A stretch of DNA of 6,769 nucleotides from Nanobdellati archaeon (lineage in GTDB: Archaea; B1Sed10-29; WALL01; WAMD01). Below the pieces are notes generated by a model that worked only from the letters and a program-made list of their open reading frames with translations, did not search any database and was not told where the DNA came from. A program made the translations under genes and the position numbers. The stretch is from assembly GCA_015522495.1 (NCBI GenBank), contig WAMD01000018.1:1-6769 (forward strand), in the 5' to 3' direction. This document shows, piece by piece, positions 1-6,084 of the stretch. Position 1 is the stretch's first letter, and each line of letters begins with the position of its first letter.

Positions 1-28
1 GCATACCTAGATTATTAACTTTATCAAT

Positions 29-33
29 AAAAA
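29..33 (-). terminator. Possible oligo-T terminator of the histone gene
   Basis: Read on the minus strand, a T5 run in a T-rich context lies about 16 bases after the histone stop codon. Archaeal RNA polymerase commonly terminates at U-rich tracts without a hairpin. The run is short, so this is tentative. Bases 1-48 hold nothing else I can identify. Confidence 0.3.
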
Positions 34-48
34 GGTAAACTAAAGCTA

Positions 49-252
49 TTAGAGCCTAGAAGCCATCTTTATGTCTTCTGCGGTAACTGTCTTTCTCTTC
101 GCATGGATGGCTAGCCTGACTGCCTGTGCAGATATGTCAAGAGCTATATCCTCTAGCACATCTATTAACGCCTCAACCGCATCCTTTGAAACCCTTTTGG
201 CTCCGGCCTTCCTTATCAACCTTTCAACAGCAGCCTTAGATATTTCAGCCAT
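49..252 (-). CDS. Archaeal histone (HMf-type histone-fold protein)
   Basis: Single-domain DNA-wrapping chromatin protein of 67 residues, the usual archaeal histone length; these assemble as dimers and stack into longer nucleoprotein filaments. Visible histone fold: helix 1 about residues 4-16, the loop GAKRVS at 17-22, a long helix 2 about 23-49, loop RKT at 53-55 and helix 3 beginning at AEDI (58-61). Arg20 and the Lys54-Thr55 pair match the DNA-contacting loop positions of HMfA/HMfB. There is no N-terminal or C-terminal tail; it ends ASRL, slightly shorter than HMfB. The ATG is supported by a GGGGTG ribosome-binding sequence (258-263, minus strand) five bases upstream. It is divergent from hef and alone on its strand here. 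Family assignment is secure; which paralogue it is cannot be said. Confidence 0.96.
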   Translation of the reverse strand: MAEISKAAVERLIRKAGAKRVSKDAVEALIDVLEDIALDISAQAVRLAIHAKRKTVTAEDIKMASRL

Positions 253-339
253 AACAACACCCCAGTAATCTTTTACATTCCGTGTTTAAAAGGTTTTAAA
301 AACTAAACAAATAAAACTAGCTTATCTATAAAACTACTG
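253..339. promoter_or_regulatory. Divergent histone / hef promoter region with tandem AT palindromes
   Basis: The 87-bp gap between the divergent histone and hef starts contains TTTAAAA (285-291), two G residues, then TTTTAAAAA (294-302). Both are TATA-like. TTTTAAAA (294-301) is a perfect palindrome lying 41 nt from the histone ATG and 38 nt from the hef ATG, so TBP bound there could serve either direction. A start site about 25 nt away would leave a short leader on the histone side that contains its GGGGTG ribosome-binding sequence. No such sequence is evident before hef. A further CTATAAAAC at 326-334 is too close to the hef ATG to be its TATA box. Confidence 0.55.
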
Positions 340-2496
340 ATGTTTTTCAAGCATGCACTATTAAAGGAAAATAAAATAGAATACAGGGAGTACCAGGATA
401 TTATAGCCCAAAGAATACTAGAAAACGGGAATACACTAGTTGTTCTCCCAACTGGGCTAGGTAAGACAATAATAGAAGTATTAATAGCCATAGCCGTGCT
501 GGAAGACAACGAGAAGTGCAAAGCAATGATCCTGGCCCCAACTAAGCCATTGGTCAACCAGCACCACGACGTGTTCAAATCGCTGACAAGGATTGAAGAA
601 CTGGGGGTGCTCACAGGAGAGGTCAGGAACAGAAGGGAGATAGTTGAAACTTCAAAAGTGCTGTTTGCTACTCCCCAGACGATTGAGTCCATGCTTTTCA
701 AGGGAGAAATCGACTTGAAAAAGTTCTGTCTGATTGTATTTGATGAGGCCCACAGAGCAGTGGGTGACTACGCGTATGTATTCATAGCAGAGAGGTTTAC
801 AAGGGTGAGACCAGACGGTCTGATAGTTGGCCTGACAGCCAGCCCAGGGGGAACCAGGGAAAAGATCCAGGAGATAATGCAAAACCTGTACATAAAGAAC
901 GTTGAGGTAAAAACAGAGAAAGATGAGGATGTAAAGAGGTACATACCTGGAAAGGAAGAAGAATGGGTATACGTGGAATTCCCAGAAGATTTAAAAGAAC
1001 TGCTTCGCATTACCAAAGATATAGAATCTGATTTAATGTCCAAACTGAGAGAAGCTGGTATACGTGCCAGGACAAAGGCAGAGCTACTTGAGACACAAAG
1101 GAAGCTGATAAAGAAGGCTGAAAAGAATCCATCATTCTATAGGCTCATCCCCATAGTGTCAGCCCTAATAAAATGGAACCACGCGATAGAGCTATTGGAG
1201 ACACAGGGGGTGAGACAGTTTAGAGATTACCTTGAGAAGATAAGGAGGGATAAGTCAAGAGGGGCAAAGTTATTACTCTCGAACCAGTCATTTTTTAAGG
1301 CAGAGATCCTGGCTGAAAAGAACATTGGCAAAGAACATCCAAAGCTAAAAAAGCTAGTGGAGATATTAAAGAAAGAAAAAAAGAAAGCAATAGTTTTCAC
1401 TCATTATAGAACAACCGCCAGCCTCATAGAAGAAAAGCTAAACTCTGAAGGGATAAAGGCTGTTAGATTTGTTGGCCAGGCTAGCAGGGAAGGGGATAAA
1501 GGCTTAAAGCAAAGCGAACAAAAGGATTTAATAGAGAGGTTCAAACTGGGTGAATTTGAGGTATTTGTTGCCACATCTGTTGGAGAGGAGGGTATAGACC
1601 TTCCAAGTGTTGACCTGGTGGTGTTCTACGAACCAATTCCAAGTGAAGTCAGAAAGATCCAACGAGCTGGGAGGACTGGGAGAAAAAACTTTGGAAAAGT
1701 AGTATACCTGATAACTAAAGGAACTAGGGACGAGGCGTTCTTCTGGGTGAGTAAGCACAAGGAAAAAATGATGAAAAACACATTAAGAGAACTGTCTGGT
1801 GTGGACGCTAGGATACAAAAGACCTTGGGGGAATTTGTTGTCGCTGGGAAACCTGAAAAGCCTGTGGTTTTTGCTGATTATAGAGAAGAAAAATCAGGAG
1901 TGGTCGAGAAACTTAAGGAACTTGGAATGACTGTAAAAGTCATTCAATTACCTGTGGGAGACTATCTTGTAAGCGATAGAATTGCTATAGAAAGAAAGAG
2001 TGATAGCGATTTTGTGAATTCAATAATAGATGGAAGGTTATTCCAACAAGCTGGAGAATTAATAAAAAACTTCTCTAGGCCGGTTGTAATCGTGGAAGGA
2101 AACGACTTTTCTTCAAGAAAGGTCCACCCCAATGCAATAAGGGGAGCACTAATAAGCCTTGCAACAGACTATGGAATCCCTATACTATTCACCAAAGACT
2201 ATGTGGAAACAGCTGAATTGATAACTGCGATAGCAAAAAGGGAAGCTAAGTCTGGAAAGCTAGCTAGGCTTAGAGGGGAGAAAAAGCCCACTACTGACAA
2301 GGAATACCAACAATACATAGTTGAAAGCCTCCCGGGTGTAGGCCCAGAGCTAGCCAGGAAACTATTGTCTAGGTTCAGGACAGTGGAAAACGTCTTCACA
2401 GCTGGGGAGAAGGAATTGAAGTTAGTAGAAAACCTAGGCGGTAAGAAGGCGAAAGAAATTAAAAGAATACTGACAAAGGAATGGGAAGATGAGTGA
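340..2496 (+). CDS. hef: Hef: fork-structure DNA helicase/XPF-family nuclease
   Basis: Archaeal Hef (718 residues; Pyrococcus Hef is similar, roughly 760) unwinds and cleaves branched DNA at stalled replication forks. It is related to eukaryotic FANCM/XPF. N-terminal SF2 helicase: Walker A PTGLGKT (37-43), DEAH box (135-138), TAS (166-168), ATSVGEEGIDLP (411-422) and motif VI QRAGRTGR (441-448). The helical insert between the RecA-like lobes (about 215-330) carries the Hef-like HAIELLETQG (281-290). Next comes an XPF/ERCC4 nuclease domain (about 507-640) with GDY at 540-542 and ERKSDSD at 551-557, an intact ERKxxxD metal site. A helix-hairpin-helix tail follows (about 655-712) with PGVGPELARKLL at 665-676. 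All helicase and nuclease motifs are intact. The ATG at 340 gives an N-terminus of the expected family length. First gene of an operon; its last 8 bases overlap the next gene. Confidence 0.97.
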   Translation: MFFKHALLKENKIEYREYQDIIAQRILENGNTLVVLPTGLGKTIIEVLIAIAVLEDNEKCKAMILAPTKPLVNQHHDVFKSLTRIEELGVLTGEVRNRREIVETSKVLFATPQTIESMLFKGEIDLKKFCLIVFDEAHRAVGDYAYVFIAERFTRVRPDGLIVGLTASPGGTREKIQEIMQNLYIKNVEVKTEKDEDVKRYIPGKEEEWVYVEFPEDLKELLRITKDIESDLMSKLREAGIRARTKAELLETQRKLIKKAEKNPSFYRLIPIVSALIKWNHAIELLETQGVRQFRDYLEKIRRDKSRGAKLLLSNQSFFKAEILAEKNIGKEHPKLKKLVEILKKEKKKAIVFTHYRTTASLIEEKLNSEGIKAVRFVGQASREGDKGLKQSEQKDLIERFKLGEFEVFVATSVGEEGIDLPSVDLVVFYEPIPSEVRKIQRAGRTGRKNFGKVVYLITKGTRDEAFFWVSKHKEKMMKNTLRELSGVDARIQKTLGEFVVAGKPEKPVVFADYREEKSGVVEKLKELGMTVKVIQLPVGDYLVSDRIAIERKSDSDFVNSIIDGRLFQQAGELIKNFSRPVVIVEGNDFSSRKVHPNAIRGALISLATDYGIPILFTKDYVETAELITAIAKREAKSGKLARLRGEKKPTTDKEYQQYIVESLPGVGPELARKLLSRFRTVENVFTAGEKELKLVENLGGKKAKEIKRILTKEWEDE

Positions 2497-3388
2497 GGGG
2501 AAGACAGTGTACGAAGAACTCCCAGGTAAATTTGTTGAAATGTACACTAGTTTACTCGGAAGCAAAGCTGATAAGTTCTTCCAGGCCCTAGTCCAGCCTA
2601 GGAAAGCTAGTATACGAGCAAACACACTAAAGACCAGCCCCAGTTGGATAGAGGAAAGATTGCATTCGTATGGGTGGAAACTGGATAAGTTCGACTGGCT
2701 AGACTACGCGTTCTACGTGGAAACTGACTCACCAGGCGCAACTCTCGAACACATAGCTGGATACTACTACGTGCAAAGCGACAGCTCCATGGTGCCTGGG
2801 TATGTCCTAGACCCTAGACCTGGAGAGCTAGTCCTGGACATCGCAGCCTCACCTGGTTCAAAGACTACACACCTAGTACAGCTCATGAAAAACCAAGGTG
2901 GAATACTGGCAAACGATGTGAGCATAGGTAGAATATCCATATTATACAACAATCTAAAGAGATTTGGAGCACTGAATACAATAGTAAGGAAAAGCGACGG
3001 AAGGCAGATGTCTGGAAGGGAGATATTTGATAAAGCCCTGGCCGATGTGCCGTGTTCAAGTGAATCCAGCATTGCAAGGTTGAGGACATCAAGGACATGG
3101 TCACCAGAGGATAAATTCTCTAGCCTGCAAAGGCAACTCCTGTCATCTGCTGTCAGGCTGACTAAAATCGGGGGGAAGATTGTTTACTCAACGTGTACGT
3201 TCAGACCAGGAGAGAACGAAGCCGTAATAGACTGGGCGCTTGAAAATCTCCCGGTAAAGCTGGTGGGAGTAAAGTTGATGATGGATCACGATCACGGATT
3301 GGGCGGATACGAGTGCAGTAAAAAGGTTGTGAGGATATGGCCATGGCAGGGAGAAGGATTTTTTGTGGCCAAGCTTGAGAGGATTTAA
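2489..3388 (+). CDS. NOL1/NOP2/Sun (NSUN/RsmF-type) RNA cytosine-5 methyltransferase
   Basis: SAM-dependent methyltransferase of 299 residues that makes m5C in tRNA or rRNA; which RNA cannot be told from sequence. An N-terminal RNA-binding part includes SIRANTLK (41-48), typical of the family. The Rossmann core has SAM motif I DIAASPGSKT (117-126) and ND at 142-143. Both family cysteines are present: PCS with Cys189 (motif IV, product release) and STCTF with Cys236 (motif VI, the nucleophile), followed by PGENE (240-244). Motif IV reads PCSSES instead of the common PCSGEG, a mild variation. The ATG overlaps the hef stop (ATGAGTGA), suggesting translational coupling. The length matches stand-alone archaeal enzymes without a PUA domain. 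The stop TAA is followed immediately, in the same frame, by the ATG of a PUA-like gene. Confidence 0.94.
   Translation: MSEGKTVYEELPGKFVEMYTSLLGSKADKFFQALVQPRKASIRANTLKTSPSWIEERLHSYGWKLDKFDWLDYAFYVETDSPGATLEHIAGYYYVQSDSSMVPGYVLDPRPGELVLDIAASPGSKTTHLVQLMKNQGGILANDVSIGRISILYNNLKRFGALNTIVRKSDGRQMSGREIFDKALADVPCSSESSIARLRTSRTWSPEDKFSSLQRQLLSSAVRLTKIGGKIVYSTCTFRPGENEAVIDWALENLPVKLVGVKLMMDHDHGLGGYECSKKVVRIWPWQGEGFFVAKLERI
3377..3383 (+). promoter_or_regulatory. Ribosome-binding site deciding the PUA-like gene start
   Basis: GAGAGGA lies inside the last codons of the methyltransferase gene, five bases before the ATG at 3389. It is the main sequence argument that the 127-residue protein is made separately. 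Confidence 0.65.
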
Positions 3389-3772
3389 ATGGATGTTCTA
3401 AACGAGTTTGCGCTCGAAGGGAAATACGGGATCATGAAAACAAAAAAAGGGTACAGGATATATTCTAAGGATCTAGAAAGGATACCATGGAAAGACGGGG
3501 ATACGATCGGGATATTAGCTGTAAGAACAAATGGAAAGCCAACCACATTCTTATCTAGGTTAGTGAAGGGTATACCTAGGCTCGAGGTGAGTATAGACGA
3601 ACTAAAAACGCTCGTTAATGGAGAAAGCATCCCTTGCAGAGCAAGTATGGGGTGGATAGTCGTGAGTTACAACAACACACCTATAGGTCCAGGAAGATGT
3701 GGAAAAAAACTAACTCTTGAGATTCCAAAGGTAGAATTAGCGCGGATTAGAGAAGTTATGGGGTGGAAGTAA
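3389..3772 (+). CDS. PUA-like RNA-binding protein (RsmF C-terminal domain type, COG3270-like)
   Basis: Small protein of 127 residues resembling the PUA-like domain that follows the catalytic domain in bacterial RsmF. The clearest signature is GWIVVSYNNTPIGPGRCG at 88-105 followed by LTLEIPK (108-114), matching the family pattern Gly-hydrophobic strand-plG-G-then a Pro-Lys/Arg. The N-terminal half (1-60) has alternating strands and a KDGDTIGI turn. It probably helps the adjacent methyltransferase bind its RNA. The start directly abuts the upstream TAA (TAAATG) in the same frame. GAGAGGA at 3377-3383, five bases before the ATG, is a good ribosome-binding sequence, which supports independent initiation over stop-codon readthrough. 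Family assignment is from remembered pattern, so less certain than its neighbours. Confidence 0.78.
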   Translation: MDVLNEFALEGKYGIMKTKKGYRIYSKDLERIPWKDGDTIGILAVRTNGKPTTFLSRLVKGIPRLEVSIDELKTLVNGESIPCRASMGWIVVSYNNTPIGPGRCGKKLTLEIPKVELARIREVMGWK

Positions 3773-3784
3773 ATTCAGGATAAG

Positions 3785-3794
3785 CTTTTAAAAG
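3785..3794 (+). promoter_or_regulatory. TATA box of pan, leaderless-type spacing
   Basis: CTTTTAAAAG is a perfect 10-bp palindrome ending 22 nt before the pan ATG at 3817. TATA-to-start distance in archaea is about 25 nt from the box centre, which places the transcript start at or a few bases before the ATG. No Shine-Dalgarno sequence is visible just ahead of the ATG, so a leaderless mRNA is likely. Confidence 0.7.
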
Positions 3795-3816
3795 GAAGCT
3801 GACATAAAAATAGACC

Positions 3817-4956
3817 ATGGCAGAAATCGACGCAATCAGACCTATATCTGAGTTAGAGAGAGAAATCAGGAAGTTAGAGACAGAAAATAGAAAACTCGAG
3901 ATGACAAACTACGAGTTAATGAAGCAAATAAGACACTTAGAGGACGAGGTCAAAAAGCTAAAGAAAGAACCACTAGTTGTTGGGAGTGTTGAAGAAATCC
4001 TGGAAGACGGAAAGACAATAATAAAGACAAGCAACGGTGGTCAATTCCTTGTTAACTCAATATTAAATGTCAAGCCAGGAGACAGAGTAGCAATGAACCA
4101 GCAAAACCTGGCAATAATAAAGGTTCTGCCAATTGAAAGAAGTAGATCCGTGAAAGCGACGGAGATAATTGAGAGACCAAATGTGAGTTTTTCGGATATT
4201 GGAGGGTTGTCTGATCAGTTAAATGATCTTAGAGAGGTTGTAGAACTCCCATTCAAGAGGCCGGAGAGATTTAAGGAACTTGGTATCGACCCGCCAAAAG
4301 GTGTTTTGTTGTATGGCCCACCCGGATGTGGTAAGACCCTGCTAGCCAAGGCAGTTGCAAAGGAAAGTGATGCTTCATTCATAAAGGTAACAGGATCTGA
4401 GCTAGTTAGGAAATACATAGGTGAGGGAGCGAAGCTCGTTAGGCAGATATTTGAGATGGCAAGAGACAAAGCACCTGCAATAATATTCATAGATGAGATT
4501 GACGCCATAGCTGCAAGGAGATTAGACGACACAACTGGGGGAGACAGAGAGGTAAATAGAACGTTGATGCAACTCCTAGCTGAGATGGACGGATTCAATG
4601 AAAATGACATGATAAGGATAATCGGGGCCACCAATAGGGTGGATATACTAGATCCCGCGATACTAAGGCCTGGAAGATTCGACAGGCTAATAGAGATACC
4701 AATGCCAGACAGAAAGGGCAGGGAAGAGATACTAAGAATACACACAAAGAAGATGAAACTGAGCAAGAATGTCAACATAAAAGAACTTGGAAGGCTTACA
4801 GAAGGTGCCACTGGTGCAGATCTAAAAGCAGTATGCACAGAAGCCGGAATGTTCGCACTCAGAAAAGGGAAAAAGAGTGTTAGCATGGATGAATTCCTAG
4901 ATGCTATAGAAAAAGTACTGATATTTGAAGAAGAGGAACAGGTGTACTACACCTAG
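3817..4956 (+). CDS. pan: Proteasome-activating nucleotidase PAN (AAA+ ATPase)
   Basis: Hexameric ATPase that unfolds proteins and feeds them into the 20S proteasome, the archaeal counterpart of the 26S Rpt ring. Order of parts in 379 residues: coiled coil (about 10-50) with heptad-like Leu/Ile spacing, a Pro at 52 in the linker, OB-fold domain (about 53-105), then the AAA+ module. Walker A is GPPGCGKT (167-174), pore loop KYIGEG (199-204), Walker B IIFIDEID (222-229), sensor 1 ATN (271-273), and RPGRFDR (284-290) carries the arginine fingers. The C-terminus YYT fits the HbYX motif (hydrophobic-Tyr-any) that docks into 20S alpha pockets. It is somewhat shorter than M. jannaschii PAN (about 430), the loss being before the coiled coil. 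No 20S genes are present in the window. Its stop interlocks with that of the convergent gene. Confidence 0.96.
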   Translation: MAEIDAIRPISELEREIRKLETENRKLEMTNYELMKQIRHLEDEVKKLKKEPLVVGSVEEILEDGKTIIKTSNGGQFLVNSILNVKPGDRVAMNQQNLAIIKVLPIERSRSVKATEIIERPNVSFSDIGGLSDQLNDLREVVELPFKRPERFKELGIDPPKGVLLYGPPGCGKTLLAKAVAKESDASFIKVTGSELVRKYIGEGAKLVRQIFEMARDKAPAIIFIDEIDAIAARRLDDTTGGDREVNRTLMQLLAEMDGFNENDMIRIIGATNRVDILDPAILRPGRFDRLIEIPMPDRKGREEILRIHTKKMKLSKNVNIKELGRLTEGATGADLKAVCTEAGMFALRKGKKSVSMDEFLDAIEKVLIFEEEEQVYYT

Positions 4957-4957
4957 G
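4952..4957. other. CCTAGG palindrome holding both convergent stop codons
   Basis: The central CTAG (4953-4956) reads TAG on both strands: TAG at 4954-4956 ends pan on the plus strand, and TAG at 4955-4953 ends the Cgi121-like gene on the minus strand. The genes therefore overlap by four bases with no intergenic space. Confidence 0.95.
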
Positions 4958-5327
4958 ATATTAGGAGTCGTCTCTCTACTGCGTCAAGCTCTCCTTTTCT
5001 ATGCTTCAATTCCAACTCATTAACATTGGGGATAGTCAATTTCTTTTTGCCTATATGGACTAGCAGAACTTTCCCTTTTTCCTTTCTAGCTGATAGCGCC
5101 TTTGATATCTGCCTTGTCCCAGTAAGCCTGACTAAAAACTCTATCTGGACGTCCCTTGCTACTGCGTCTCCTGATTTTATAGCGTCTATTGCCGTCAGTA
5201 TGGAAGAAAGAACATGAATAGGTCCATAGACTGCTTTGGGATCAATAGACAAATAATCTTTCACTGGTTTTTTGACGTTAAAAAGACCAAATGAATAATG
5301 GTATCCATTGTGCTTCCCAGTATACAT
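4953..5327 (-). CDS. cgi121: KEOPS complex subunit Cgi121-like protein
   Basis: Likely Cgi121, the small subunit of KEOPS, which installs t6A at position 37 of ANN-decoding tRNAs; Cgi121 binds Bud32 and helps recruit the tRNA 3' end. The supporting signature is IEFLVRLTGTRQISKAL (62-78), equivalent to the family's (M/L)E-LLY-(A/L)SG-TRQI-(S/K)-AI element. A preceding helix (about 34-52, VYGPIHVLSSILTAIDAIKSG) matches the family's HALRA-type helix before that motif. The C-terminus ELDAVERRLL (113-122) resembles the family's closing LERVALL. At 124 residues it is shorter than the usual 150 or so; the segment between GTRQI and the end is contracted. The ATG at 5327 is the furthest plausible start; no ribosome-binding sequence is seen upstream. 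No other KEOPS gene (Kae1, Bud32, Pcc1) is in the window. The distance of the match keeps certainty moderate. Confidence 0.8.
   Translation of the reverse strand: MYTGKHNGYHYSFGLFNVKKPVKDYLSIDPKAVYGPIHVLSSILTAIDAIKSGDAVARDVQIEFLVRLTGTRQISKALSARKEKGKVLLVHIGKKKLTIPNVNELELKHRKGELDAVERRLLIS
5040..5080 (+). terminator. Candidate pan terminator tracts inside the Cgi121-like gene
   Basis: On the plus strand, pyrimidine-rich runs TTTCTTTTTG (5040-5049) and TTTCCCTTTTT (5070-5080) lie about 85-125 nt past the pan stop. They are the sense-strand image of Lys-rich codons in the opposite gene, so they may be coincidental. With no space between the two genes, pan transcripts must end somewhere here, and archaeal termination favours such U-rich stretches. 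Confidence 0.3.
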
Positions 5328-5362
5328 GAAATGGTTTATGAAAAATACAAATAAATTAGTTA

Positions 5363-5372
5363 TATTTAAATA
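5363..5372. promoter_or_regulatory. Symmetric TATA element between Cgi121-like gene and S8e
   Basis: TATTTAAATA is a perfect 10-bp palindrome in the 88-bp divergent gap. It lies 43 nt before the S8e ATG and 35 nt before the Cgi121-like ATG on the other strand. It is the best TATA candidate for both genes: a plus-strand start near 5393 would give S8e a leader of about 20 nt that includes its ribosome-binding sequence, and a minus-strand start near 5341 would give the other gene a leader of about 14 nt. Confidence 0.6.
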
Positions 5373-5405
5373 CCCCTACAAACAAAAATTTAGAGCTAGC
5401 ATTAA

Positions 5406-5411
5406 AGGTGG
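5406..5411 (+). promoter_or_regulatory. Ribosome-binding site of S8e
   Basis: AGGTGG is placed four bases before the ATG at 5416 and matches the archaeal GGAGGTGAT anti-16S consensus at AGGTG. It supports a leadered, efficiently translated mRNA, as expected for a ribosomal protein. Confidence 0.75.
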
Positions 5412-5415
5412 TTAA

Positions 5416-5796
5416 ATGGCAGTTTATCAAGGAAAACCAAAAAGAAAATCAACTGGTGGAAAAAGGAAAACACGTGGAAAGAAGAGACTTGCCTTAACTG
5501 GGAGATTATACGTTCCCATAACTACTGGAGAGACAAAGAGAGTATCAGACAGGGTTATGGGTGGAAATATGAAAACAGGCCTGAGGACAGCTGGAGATGC
5601 AAATGTACTGGACCCAGAGACAAAGAAGATAAAAAAGGTAAAGATAGTTAGCGTGCTTGAGAACCCAGCAGACAGGAACTTCGCAAGAAGAAATATAATA
5701 ACAAAAGGCGCAATAATCGAAACAGAAATAGGAAAAGCAAAAGTAACATCAAGGCCTGGCCAAGACGGTGTTGTAAACGCTGTTTTGATAAAGTAA
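5416..5796 (+). CDS. rps8e: 30S ribosomal protein S8e
   Basis: Archaeal/eukaryotic small-subunit protein S8e, 126 residues, the normal archaeal length. The N-terminus YQGKPKRKSTGGKRK (4-18) has the family's QG-(R/K)-x-x-R-K-x-TGG opening, a basic rRNA-binding stretch. Further landmarks are GGN (49-51), ANVLDPETKKIKKVKI (63-78), LENPADRNFARRNIITKG (81-98) and the very conserved C-terminal TSRPGQDGVVNAVL (111-124). Highly basic throughout. It stands as a single gene with its own promoter and a good ribosome-binding site. It is convergent with the next gene, with only 18 bases between stop codons. Confidence 0.97.
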   Translation: MAVYQGKPKRKSTGGKRKTRGKKRLALTGRLYVPITTGETKRVSDRVMGGNMKTGLRTAGDANVLDPETKKIKKVKIVSVLENPADRNFARRNIITKGAIIETEIGKAKVTSRPGQDGVVNAVLIK

Positions 5797-5814
5797 ATCC
5801 AACCCCTAAGACTT

Positions 5815-6084
5815 CTACTTTCTAAACATACTTGGGTCTATCCCTAGTGGCCTAGCTGGACCAGGGACATATATCTCTGACCTGCTGTCGCCAGCACTAG
5901 TCTTCAGAATTATCTTCACGTTCTTGTCCGGGAACCTCTTTTTTACCCATATCCTTATTTCATCTATCAAGTCATGAAAATCTCTAGATTCTAGTATAAC
6001 TAGATACTCCTTGCATACTGCTTGCCATTTCCCATCCACTTGTTGTATCTCAAACTCTACGTCCATCTCCATACCCTCTTTCAC
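5815..6084 (-). CDS. Unrecognised small protein coupled to the YjbQ-family gene
   Basis: I do not recognise this 89-residue protein. It starts with GTG at 6084, overlapping the upstream YjbQ-family stop as GTGA, which suggests translational coupling; ATGs at 6072 (residue 5) and 6066 (residue 7) are alternative starts. Residue 7 would follow a GAGGG sequence and give MDVEFEIQQ. Residues 8-60 look like strand-strand-strand-helix-strand: DVEFEIQQVDGKWQAVCKEY, then LVILESRD, helix FHDLIDEIRIWVKKRF, then VKIIL. This order resembles HicB-like or similar small alpha/beta folds, but no catalytic motif is visible. The C-terminal 25 residues are Pro/Gly-rich (VPGPARPLGIDPSMFRK, 73-89) and probably extended. 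No signal peptide or membrane segment. Coding is supported by the tight operon fit and sensible composition. Confidence 0.75.
   Translation of the reverse strand: MKEGMEMDVEFEIQQVDGKWQAVCKEYLVILESRDFHDLIDEIRIWVKKRFPDKNVKIILKTSAGDSRSEIYVPGPARPLGIDPSMFRK

Noticed and set aside
71..268. 65-codon plus-strand frame opposite the histone
   Set aside because: Exact antisense of a clear histone fold; no evidence for an independent gene.
303..701. 132-codon minus-strand frame opposite the start of hef
   Set aside because: It covers the hef promoter region and Walker A segment; composition is that of an antisense shadow and no motif is recognisable.
2767..3104. Minus-strand frames opposite the methyltransferase gene
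   Set aside because: Shadows of a strongly conserved catalytic domain; no coding signature of their own.
3386..3388. Programmed stop readthrough (selenocysteine or pyrrolysine type) at the methyltransferase end
   Set aside because: The codon is TAA, not TGA or TAG, and a good ribosome-binding sequence precedes the immediately following ATG, so reinitiation explains the layout more simply.
4215..4886. 223-codon open frame on the minus strand, hydrophobic and Ser/Leu-rich, opposite pan
   Set aside because: It lies entirely inside the pan coding region, whose AAA+ motifs are intact. Its Leu/Ser/Ile-rich sequence is what the complement of Lys/Glu/Asp-rich codons produces. No family similarity, no ribosome-binding sequence.
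5797..5814. Hairpin terminator between S8e and the convergent 89-residue gene
   Set aside because: The 18 bases contain no stem or T-run; termination for either gene is not visible here.
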